In this document: in pieces, positions 49,287 to 59,954 of the stretch
Layout: each line of letters opens with the position of its first letter
Numbering within the stretch: position 1 is the first letter of the stretch
From: Persea americana
Lineage: Eukaryota; Streptophyta; Magnoliopsida; Laurales; Lauraceae
Length of the DNA stretch: 64,000 nucleotides
Reading direction: 5' to 3'
Assembly (NCBI GenBank): GCA_029852735.1
Contig: CM056809.1
Location: 75,734,444-75,798,443, forward strand
The notes under the pieces: generated by a model
What the model was told of the DNA's origin: nothing
Seen by the model: the letters and a program-made list of their open reading frames with translations, nothing else
Databases searched by the model: none
Translations under genes and position numbers: made by a program

Positions 49287-50106
49287 CATGTCTTTTTTTA
49301 TTTAAAAAATAATAATAATAATAATAAACTTAAGGCCTCATTTGAAACAAGCGATGGCGATAGCTGTTCCCAGCCCCGCCATCCATCAATGGGATGGCCC
49401 TAATGATCTTGGAATCAAACCAGTTAACTTTACAGGTGGCCCACTATACCGGCCAATGGTAAGTATTTTAACTTACATTTTTTGTTTTCTTTCTTTCGTT
49501 TTTTTTCCCTCTATTTATGAAGCAGAGATCTTTAAGCCACCCGGACTCTCGTAATACTGCCACTTTGTTACCTTCTAGATTAAATATCACCTTCTAATAC
49601 TCTAGTAATATTGCAGCTTGGAAACTTTGTTTCAAAATCAAATATCACCTTCTAGATTTTGGAAATTATAGATCGTGGGTCCCATCAAAATGGTAAATCT
49701 TAAACTCTACAGGCAAACTGCTTTGTTTCTTGAGCTCTTTTCATCATGGCCTGCGCTGTCTGTTATATGTGCTTTTGAAGTGGTGAATTTCTTTTGTCTA
49801 ATGCTTGTAAAGTTTAACTGGATGGATTGTCCTTACACTTGCAGTGTAGCTTTCTTATACATGTACTGCACTTTTGCTTTGAGCTATTACCCGTCTGTGT
49901 AGCCCTCTCTTACCTGTGCTGTGTTGCCTAGTCTTGTCAGCAATCCGCACAATGGGTGGTCTCGGTTTGATGATGTAACCCTTCCAATTGCAGAAACTAT
50001 CAAGACTGATGTTACCTACAACCACAATTCAACTCCATATGAACCATTTTGCATTTGTTTGTTGGCAACGGGCAAAGAAAGCAATACAAAGGATTGCCGT
50101 ATATAA
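49287..50106. other. Intergenic segment, no gene seen
   Basis: AT-rich DNA starting with a (TAA)n run at 49309-49326. Short open frames at 49342-50106 show no recognised domain. Confidence 0.5.
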
Positions 50107-50114
50107 GTACTTAC

Positions 50115-50762
50115 TAGGGGTGTACACAGATCGGATTCCGCAAATCCGTCACCAATCCGTTAACTATGAATTGATGAATTTGGAATCCATCACCAATACG
50201 GGGTTGTTAAAAACCGATCAAATCCAGTCCGTGGAGAACTATATCGGATCGGTTTAATCCATTCAATCCGTTGAATCTAATGGCAAAGAAAGAAGTCAAA
50301 CATGTTGTAAAGAATTTTAGCATACAAGCTAATAATTCACAAAAAAATACAAATTATAAAAAAAAAAAAAAAAAATTGTCCCGGAAGCTACCCAATTGAT
50401 GAGTACAAACAGTTGTTTTGATCTACATTACATCCAAAAGAGATCTAATCAACAAATAAAGGCAAACATGTTATCCATGAAAATCACACTCCATCTATTG
50501 AAACCATGAACTCTTACATTTTGACCTCTGAAGTTCTTTCTTCTTTTATATTTAGACCTCTTAACTTATATTTAGACCCCTTAAGGTTTTCTTATTTATA
50601 TTGAACGTCAACGGATCGGATCGGATTGAATCCGCGGATTAAGGGTGAAATCCGTCACCAATCTGTTGCTAACGGATTACAAGATTTTTAATCCGTCGCC
50701 AATCCGTTTACCTTTGGTTTGGTTAAAAATCCGCGGATCAGTAGATTTTTTGTGCACCCCTA
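50115..50762. mobile_element. hAT-type MITE with TAGGGGTG ends
   Basis: The left end TAGGGGTGTACAC and right end GTGCACCCCTA are inverted repeats. GGATCGGATT/AATCCG-type subrepeats lie inside both ends. The flanking octamers GTACTTAC (50107-50114) and GCACTTCC (50763-50770) agree at six of eight positions, a plausible aged 8-bp hAT target duplication. TAGGGGTGTA ends are typical of a widespread plant hAT MITE class. Interior non-coding. Confidence 0.75.
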
Positions 50763-50770
50763 GCACTTCC

Positions 50771-53700
50771 AACAAGTTTCACTAGGACATGTGAGGAATC
50801 CATGAGGAATCCGCGCATGTGAGGATTCCTCGCCACCCCTAAACTACGGATTTGTATAATTGAGGATGACACATCAATACCGGTACATATCAATGCATGT
50901 CGCTGAGAGAAAAATTGTATCGATGAGCAAATTTGCAAAAATGAGGATTTTTAAATCTTGTGGGGAAACATGGGTATCTACACACCCAGATGGATGAGGA
51001 TTTCCAACCACCCAAATCCTTGGATATTTTCCTTGGGCAAATATAGGTTTTAATTTCCTGACTTAAAAAAGGGTGAGGAATCATCAATGATTTGATTGTC
51101 AAACGTGACCTTATAACAATAACATTATAGTTATTGTAAGGAGCTCAGGCCAGCTCATGGAGTTTAATGTTTAAAGAATTTGATAGTCACTATATTCCAT
51201 AATTTCATCGTATCTTTCATTAGAGGAAATGTTTACAATTTAAAGAAGCTAATAACCAATAGTAACCTCTACTTTACCTATTTCGATCTCCAACCAACCT
51301 TTTCATAATCTTTATCTGATATTCTATAACATACCCTCGCAGGGAAAGGATCTTCAATTGAAATAACAAAACCTTTGACCTCAAGAAACAAATGGCAAAT
51401 ATCTAGCTGAAGCGATCATTATTCCTTTAGTGGTGGTCAGCACCTATCTGTGGATCTATTTCTATCGCATCCCGTTCTTTTTTAATCTATTGGTGCCAAT
51501 GTCCTACTAGATTAAATCCGTTGTGATCTTTACTAAGAGCTTTCAAATATATAATTTGTTGAAGATGGCGAGATAATAAGACTTAGACAATTGTATTGAT
51601 AAGAAATTGTGTTTAATTTATTGAAAGAATAAAAGGTGATAGTGAGATAAAACATGGCGGAAACATAATAAGGGCATGTTTCTTCACTAGAATTTCTGAT
51701 AAGAACTTAATATGGTGGGGGTTTTCTAGACATTATGCGACATGTTATCCCCTGACATTTGCAAGTGTCGTGTTTCTTATATAAAATTTTAAAATTTCAG
51801 CCATTCAAAAGGCCACAAATAACTTTTGGAATTCCTGGAATTTCAACCCCTTTGTTTTTTTGTGGTATTTCTGGATGTTCAAGTACAAGGGAGCATTTAG
51901 GAGCTCCAGCATGTCAAAGAATTTCAAAATTCTTTAGATAGTAATTCTTTGAATTTCAATCTAAACGATAGGGTTGTGACTAACCAACTTAATAATAAGA
52001 TCACCATTGAAGCATCACTCTGATATCATAAAGTCATTGTATTTCATAAGCTCACTGTATCTTTAATTCATTAAAGGGGCTTTCAATTTATAGAAACTTT
52101 TTTATATGGCGTCGGTATGCCTGAGGCCTTTCACCCGACAAGACTAGTTCCCAGGTGGTGTCCACTAAATCCCTACAAATGCACACAGCACGAATTTAGT
52201 GCAGTCTCGAATACAAAACGTGGGGGAGCAAACCCACATCTTATGGCACTCCACCGACTCCCAAGTTAAACGATAACAACCTCTACTTGATTATTCAAAA
52301 TTTAAATTACCTAAAATCTATAACCAACCAACCATATCTTTATTTAATTTATGAATCTCTAAGAGTGTCAACCTAGTATGGATGTCTAGACGTTTTGGCT
52401 GACCCAATCGGGTCATGTAAATATGTTGTCTGTTTATTTTGTTGTTTGTTACTTTGGTCACTGTTGGGTATCTATATATTCTATATTCTCCTGTGTTTGT
52501 TCTCTCTCTTTTCACATATAGTTACCATTATTAGCCAAAAAAAAAAAAAAGGGATGAATTCTAGGCACAAGGGCATGATTGCAGGGTGGGATAGAGTGGC
52601 TATGAAGAGTTAATACAACATCTTCCTACACTTGGGCCTACATGCTCAAGACTACAGTGCCGAACTGCTGCTGAGATTTCCAATAGAAGAAAGGTTAGTT
52701 CAGCTTGGAGAAGTATGACAGAGCTTTGAAAGGTCCAGTGTGGTCTAAGTTAGGCTATAGACTGTAGCTGTCCATAATATATGGATGTCTGCACTTTGCA
52801 GTATCCAAGAGTAGGTCAGTCAGGAAGAAAAACAAAGAAAACACTGTTTTTTATTTATATCTCTACACAAAACCCCACGGAAAGAGAGAGGATGATGAAC
52901 TCCTCTCTATCAGGATGATGGCCTTCCCAGAAAAACCACGGCCATTGTCTGAAAGGACATTGAAACTTTTTCCATACAAATAGTTATTGACCTTTTCCTT
53001 CCTATGGCTTTCTAATTAACATAACTCTTTACAATCAAGAATTTAATGCAAAGTCTCTTTTTGCCCAGTCTTGGTATTCATCCTGATAGACACAAACCGC
53101 GTTTGGTATGGTGGGCCCCTGGACTTTAAGGAGGCCATATGTGAAATATACAAGGTTTTCAAAAGATTTTGGAGCTACTCATTGAGGCCCACAGATGAGT
53201 TTGTAATTGCTAGGATCAAGGGGATTCACTAATCCATGTCATCTTTAGTTGTTATAACTGTAGTTTATTTCTTCTATGTTTATATGTTATGCATGTGGTA
53301 AAAATATTCTTATTGCGATTATTTGGTTTATGCTTTCTACATAATTTGGTTTTTGTACTATTTTGCATTATTTGTCCCTTAGGTAATTGGGCCCTACCTT
53401 TAGGAATTGGGGTAGTTGGGGCCTAGCTACTGTTTGAAGTTACAATGTAGAAACTATCATTTGTGTCATTTTGAAGATTTTATGAAGTCATTTTTTTTCC
53501 AAAATACTTATAAACTTTGCATTATCTACCTCAATTTGCTTTAGCTAAAAAGGTTCAAAAAGAACATGGGCCCCTTGGTTTGTGTTTAGAGACAACAATT
53601 GTAATTTTTAAATAATTAACCTCTAAAAATAGAAAATACATTAGATGTAGTGCATGTGTAAATCTACTTCAAATTTACCAAACGCTCTAATATGTAAATC

Positions 53701-56700
53701 TGCTCTAAATTATAAAATAAGAGCTAAATTTTAAGAGTGTTGAAACGCCTCCCAAGAGTATAGAACAAGAGGTAGCGATTTAAGAAAGGGCAGATAGAGG
53801 TCCTACTTCCATTAATTATATTTATGTTCAACTTTGAGCCTTCACTCTTCACCTCTCTAATATTCTATTGATAATAGGAGAATCATATTTATGAATTCCT
53901 TGATAATCGTTACGAATCAAACAAGGTCTCTTTTTGCATCCAATGCTTGGCGCATTGTCAGGAAAGTCCTATCATTTCAACCCATTTGTACTCTCACAAG
54001 CTCCACACTGTGGTAAGTGGAAGAGTATAGTACATGTGATGGAGTTGGATTATGAGTGATTGGATGAAAGGTGTTCACCGAACTAAATGCATGCACACAC
54101 AGACAAATGCATATGCGATACTATACATATCTGCTGCCTGATGCTCTATGGGGCGCACCTCATGCCACCCCTGATCAAGAGGACTGAGATGGGAAGCCTT
54201 TGCATGAGTAAGGGACATGCTAAAGGTAATACAGCCCTAGGACATGAGCCCATTGAAGCCCAAGATCAAGCCCATTTGAGGCTATCTTATGCAAGGAATT
54301 TAAAAAAAAAAAAAAAAAAAGCTAAAATCTTAACATGACTTAATAATGTCAGCATTTTATTTTATTTAAAGTGCTATGTTTCAAGTTTGATTAGGATATT
54401 TTTCTTAAATTATGATGGGGACAAGACTAGCAAGAGATTAAGGTTGTTTCCATTTATATATATATATATATTTACATTAAATACCCCTGTAACTCAATTG
54501 GCCAAAGTAGTTGTGGAGATATAATTATCGATCATTGCAGGTTCTCTCTCATTTTGGGCATGAGCCTGTGAAGGTTGTGCAAGAACATAAATCTTGCTGC
54601 TGAGGTTGGCAAGGACCTTGATCCTGCCTGCATTAGATTTCATATTAGCACATGTCGATCTGCATCAAAAAGTCATCTTAATTAGATTTCTTATGCTTTG
54701 GGTTTTAAGACCTCAAAATACAACGCATAAAAATGTAGAAAGAAGGTATCTTAATACACCACCAAATATAAGTTACATAAATATAAAATTGCAATGATTA
54801 TTAGTTCGTGAGGATAAAGAATTTGAAGGACTTTTTTTTATTATTGAGTAATTGTTTAGTTTAAATGACTAATGTCTTTCACTTAAATCTTTCTGTATTA
54901 TGCTATATATTATTTTAAAACTTGAAGTCACATGGAAAGTCATTCAACAGGATGAATTCAATATATAGCGAATCGTAGAATTTTTTATTCTTTTTATAAA
55001 AATAAAAAAATAAAAGTGTAATATTCATAATCCATCTATTTCTCATTCGTTGTGATGTCATCAATACAGTGACAGATAAGAATATGATAAAATCATATGA
55101 AGAATTAGAATCTATATATTTCTCATCCATATATAGCATCATCAAGATAGTGACAAATAAGATAAAGATATAATCATATGAAGAACATCAATGGCATATA
55201 TAAATCAATCATGAAGGGTGCATATGAATAGTTAAATTTGTATATGAATATCAATGTCTGCAGGAAAAATCCATTGGTAGCTCAGTTCGAGAGGCACCTC
55301 CCTTCCATAGAAATGACAAGAGATCAATAATTTGTTGCAGCGCTCATGGTGAGGAAATTGTATGAGTGGTTGTCTATGTAAGTGCTTACCATACCAATAT
55401 ATAGTGTGTGTTCATGTGTGTGCTTATGTATGTATATATCAGTGTTACTAGGGAAAATTAAACAAGTTTCAATGTTTTTCTATTCAATGTCTTGTAATCT
55501 AAGAAAATAAAAGTAAAAAAGCAGATCATCCCCCTTACAAGGTTAGGATGTCTCTTAAAGTTTAAAAAGTGTTCATAAAGAGAAAAATAAAGAGTATTTT
55601 TTAAAATGAATGCAAGACAAAAATTTGTATATAGAGTTGAGTGCTCTAGTCACACGTCAATTCCCTATTTATATCTAAATATTTTCTAAAATCACAAAAA
55701 TACTTAAGTGGTTTCATTATTGACTTAATAACATTTAAGAATAGGAAAGCTAATAAAAAAATATATTACGATTATTACCATCTCAGATGTAGTTATTCCT
55801 GCTTAGACGAATTGCCTAACTCGTAAAAATAATAAAAATACATGAACTTTAAGATTCACACCTAAATCATTATTCAAAATAAAAAAATCACGCCTGAATC
55901 CTATGTTTTACCCTCAAATAGGATTCGTTACATGTATATATGAGCCTTTTTCCTTAGAACTTGATCTGAAACATAAAATTCTGACATTAATGCATGCTTA
56001 TATACATATGAGTAGATGAGGTTAGTGGCCACTTTGCCCATCTACAATTAAGTTCCCTTGTCATAGACTCAATCTCCCTTCACCCCCTCTACAATTAGCT
56101 AGCTAAAAGCCCAAATTTGAAACTCCCCCCACGGTTACTCACCATGGGATTGAAATAAAAGAAATGATGAGGACGTTAGATCAAGGGTTTTTAAAAAGAT
56201 TTAAGGGGGTAACACTTTGCATTTCCTGCATTTTCTTTTCGTTCTCATTAAGATTTTTCCATCCTCGACTCTCCCTATGATTGGCATGGCTAGGTAGGTG
56301 CCACACAAGCAAGCTAGCATGATATTACGTGGTACTCTCTCTCTCTCTCTCTTTCTATATATATATATATGTATATTCGTGTGTGTGTGTATGCTATGAT
56401 AAATTAATGATACTTATATTGCGAACTTCGTTGAAACTTCAAAAAAAAGGTCAAGATCAGGCATAAGTGAATTCCATTTTGCACAAAACCCAAGGATGAT
56501 GACACGCCCAAATTTTCAAATGAAGACAAAGAAGCTTTTGTGAATCTACTTTATATCTTATTGTGATGCATCATTTGAGAATCAAGTGACTAAGGAAAAA
56601 TAAACTTAAAAACATATGAAGGTACGAACGTAGATAATATGAAATAAGGACAACTTATCCACTTCTATTCTCTTCTGTGCTTATTTTATGAAACCTTTTG

Positions 56701-57116
56701 ACCATAGAATTTTATCAACGTGGCCACTAAATCCTAATACAACTAAAAACTATGCAATCAACAAAATTCAAAGCTAACATAACACAAGCGGTGAAATGAG
56801 GCTATGATGATGATGACAATTACAGCAGCCATAACAATAATAATTAGGTGGAGTAGGGGGATGGAGGGGCAACCTAGATGTAAATAGAAAACACATTAAT
56901 ATTGCATACATCATTAGTGCGTGACACTACAGCATATTTTAAAGAAAATATACAAATTGCTGTAAGCTGTCAGGTTATGATATTGCAAATCATAGAAAAG
57001 TAACTGGTAGAAGGGGGTACTCATTGTGTCTTTCCTCCTCATAATGCAAACTTACGATAATATCAACTACTTAGTTCTCTCTGCGCTTAGTTTCCTCACC
57101 CCCCCTTCTTCTCTTT
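50771..57116. other. Long gene-poor stretch upstream of the WRKY55-like stop
   Basis: 6.3 kb of AT-rich DNA. I see poly-A runs (52538-52551, 54302-54319), a (TA)n run at 54457-54470, and (CT)n, (AT)n and (GT)n microsatellites at 56335-56390. The 3' untranslated region of the minus-strand WRKY gene should lie just below 57117. Open frames are short and unrecognised. Confidence 0.5.
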
Positions 57117-58490
57117 TTACTCTGGCTTTAGAGAGAAAATTGAATCCATGCTGTTGTCACTGCTGCCAGAGTTAAACAGGAAGTCGGCAATATTCTCCAC
57201 AGGCTCCTCTCGCACACTCACATCTCGCACGTGGGAAGCGTCCACAGGTACACTGCTACTCTCTCCAGTTCCACTTCCACCCTCTCGTCTGCTGTGAACC
57301 GGCACGTGGCTCTCGTCAGGGTCATTTTTGCCTTTCTGATCCACCTCAAATTCCCCAGAAATCCAGCTGCCTAACCGGATTGAGGTGGATGTGGAGGGTG
57401 GGGGTGGGGGTGGTGGGGGTGGGGCATCAAACATCGCACGTGTGGAGCTTGAAGGAGGGAGCAGGGGAGGGGTCTGGCACGTGTGGTGAAAATGGTAGGT
57501 GATTTCCATCATGTACGGAACCTCATCCATCCGTTGAACTTTCTTCTTGGCAACACATCCCAAGTTCTTGTGTGCGCAATGGTAATAGCTCCTGAAAACA
57601 AAAGCTCCAAGGAAGAAGAAGGTCTCAGTCTCCCGCGTGGAAAGAGTAGAAAGAGAAAAGGAGAAGGGGCCGGGCATCATTGTAATAAGATATACCTTGG
57701 GAACTTTGAGTTGAGTATGGTTTTCTGACCGTATTTTCTCCAAGTGTAACCGTCTTCTGGCACCACCTCCGCGTTTCCTGTGTTGGGCCCAGGGGCAGGG
57801 ACAGGGGCCGGTACCATTTCCTTGTATGTCTCTCGGCTCTCCTTTCTGTCACCACAGGTATAGAATATTGGGTTGTGAAAACTGAGATATATTTCCAAGT
57901 ATAAGAACTATATAATAAGAAATGTAAGATATTTATGATTAATAACTTTAACCTATAAAAGATTGGCTTGGGATAAATCAGAATGGAAAACGTAGAATTC
58001 CTGTATTCGGCTCCAACATAGTCGGAACAAGGAAGGCTTTGATAACAATGATGATGAGGGTGATGAAATGGCCGGTTGAAGAAGATGCATATTTAAGTTT
58101 TTAAAGAATGAAACTATGAACAATTTAAAAGTTAGATTAGATATGTAACTAGTTTTACTCACTAACTGATTAAAAAAAAAAGCCTGTTTGAATGGTTTGA
58201 ACGGTTAGTCAATTAAACCATTTAAAGTAATTTAGGTTAAACCAAATGGCAGCATATGTTCTCCAGCTGTAGCTCGGTCTGCCATGGAAATGGTTGTAAC
58301 TGCGATAATGCATGAGTTCAATTCCACCAAGTAGAATAAAGGAAAGCAAATGGTGGTTTTAGTGCAATCAAGACTATCTGATCCACTTTGGTTTTGAAGA
58401 TACTGTCATCTGTTGATGGAGCTCATATGTGATCACATGTGTGGGCTCGAACCGACAAAAGCAAAGCCCCTCACGATGAAACAAACAATT

Positions 58491-58553
<63 letters not shown>

Positions 58554-59954
58554 TGCTCTTCCTCTCCCTTATATTCCCCACGTATTATCTCCAAAAGATA
58601 AGGAATAAGGATGATTCCGTCTCTCATCTCCCTTTTAGTAAGGGATCGAGATAAGACTGCCTCTCTTTCCTATTTAAAGAGGCACGAACGACCCACATGA
58701 ACGATCTCTCCTTGGATCAAGAGGGAATGAGAGAAGGAAAAAGGGAGAGATTGCACTCAGATCGTTCCTGATTCAAATCACATCTGTAGCGGCTGATTAT
58801 TCCACAATTAGAGCTTCGGCTTCATCTGCTACTTAGAGAAGACATCAGTTAGAGCTTTTGCTTCGTCTACAACTTAGAGGAGACACATCAGTTATATATA
58901 AGACGGTTTAAAATGTACATTAAAACAGCCGAGGTTAGACTACAAATGGTGGACCACCTTTCGATTTTAGAGTTTCATGTAGCTTTAAGATTTTGAGAAA
59001 AAACCAGTGTCACTGCGGAAACTGCCAATTAACGGCCCTGTTTCTCAATCATTCTCAAAATCATAGCCATCTTGTAGTACCACGCCCCCTAAACCAGGAC
59101 GTCCTCATTGATGACAATCTCATCGTGATCAAATGATGGCCAAGAGTGGGGTCAAGCAACCACATACTAGACGTGTGGAGCTCACCAACTGGGATTAATC
59201 TTACCTCAAAGCAGACTCAAGGACCCAGACATGAATCCATGAGGTGTTCTATCTACCACTGAAAATATCCATTGCATGCTAAGATCAGGTGAGAAGATAG
59301 TCGGAACCAAACATCACGGCCGTTTGAGCATGATCAACTAGTAACACTAACGTCAGAACATGCATATAGATGAAAATCAACAAAAGATCAGGAAGTAGGA
59401 GTTTCTCACCTGCTGGTCCTTAGCCGGTGGGAAGGACTTCTGGTGCTATCTGACTCCTCCATTTGCATGCCATGAACATCCCTACTTCCTACATAACCCA
59501 CCTGCATACCACCCAATGCAAGCTCAAGTGTCCTCCCACTGCCCCCCACCGGAACTTCCAAACCCCACTGCGGCGCCTCCAACATACCCGTCTCCCTTCC
59601 CGACATCATGCCGACGCCGAGAGCATGGAGAAGATCCATTGGCTGTGTAAGAGCACCCCCCAACAGATCTTCTGCCCTGGGAAAACCCAATTCATGACGT
59701 GGTGGTACCGATGACTGGCCGAGGATCATGTGGGCATAAGAAGAAGACGGAGGAGAGGAAGAAGAAGAAGATGGGTTGTGAGAATTATAACCCAGCAGAA
59801 CCATGGCCTCCTTGAAAGTCTTTACAATATCATCAATTGTAGGTACCAGTAGATGAGATGAGTTCTCTAGCAAGTTTGGGAGGTTTGATTCAAGTTGCCT
59901 TGCTAATTCGCATCCATATCGGATGATCTCAGCAGTCTCATGTTTTACGTCCAT
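57117..59954 (-). CDS. WRKY55: Group III WRKY transcription factor, WRKY55 type, with a short zinc finger
   Basis: Minus-strand exons 59954-59410, 57845-57696 and 57591-57117 join in frame through GT-AG introns to give 389 aa. The N-terminus (ELARQLESNLPNLLENS then IDDIVKTFKEAMVLL, about residues 15-55) matches the WRKY55 N-terminal helix, and the end MDSIFSLKPE resembles WRKY55's C-terminus. WRKYGQK is at 217-223. The zinc ligands are Cys237, Cys244, His268 and Cys270: C-X6-C-X23-H-X-C, one residue shorter than the group III C-X7-C. The usual YYRC reads YYHC. The R-type intron splits the Arg codon after KFP. A Pro9 run follows the domain. It probably binds W-boxes, but the altered finger leaves this open. 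Intron 1 (1.56 kb) holds repeats. It is convergent with the WRKY54/70-like gene 17 kb away. Confidence 0.92.
57395..57424 (+). repeat. G-rich tract opposite the polyproline codons of the WRKY55-like gene
   Basis: The plus strand reads GGGTGGGGGTGGGGGTGGTG and onward, the complement of CCN proline codons in exon 3. Several runs of three or more G meet the quadruplex pattern on the template strand. It may be length-variable. Confidence 0.75.
57965..58057 (+). mobile_element. Short RTE-clade LINE 3' end in WRKY55-like intron 1
   Basis: GATAAATCAGAATGGAAAAC followed by CAACATAGTCGGAACAAGG and GATGATGATGAG is the terminal segment of the RTE family seen at 9355-9634, 29650-31612 and 36106-36366. 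About 93 bases, inserted antisense to the host gene. No target duplication found. Confidence 0.7.
58266..58330 (+). mobile_element. Possible tRNA-derived SINE head
   Basis: TGTAGCTCGGTCTGCC (58268-58283) resembles a polymerase III A box and GAGTTCAATTCC (58314-58325) a B box, with spacing like a tRNA. The sequence does not fold as an intact tRNA by eye, and no SINE 3' end was identified. Weak. Confidence 0.3.
58493..58550 (+). repeat. 58-base GA microsatellite in WRKY55-like intron 1
   Basis: An uninterrupted (GA)n run, pyrimidine-rich on the coding (minus) strand. Likely to vary in length between individuals. Confidence 0.95.

Noticed and set aside
49342..50106. Short open frames between the two MITEs
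   Set aside because: Short, unrelated frames in AT-rich DNA without recognisable domains.
52318..52613. Possible small membrane protein frame
   Set aside because: Hydrophobic reading of T-rich DNA ending in poly-A; no family resemblance.
57483..57728. Plus-strand open frame across WRKY55-like exons
   Set aside because: Antisense shadow of the minus-strand WRKY gene.
58266..58330. tRNA gene
   Set aside because: A- and B-box-like motifs are present but no cloverleaf with paired acceptor and anticodon arms could be formed by eye; kept only as a weak SINE candidate.
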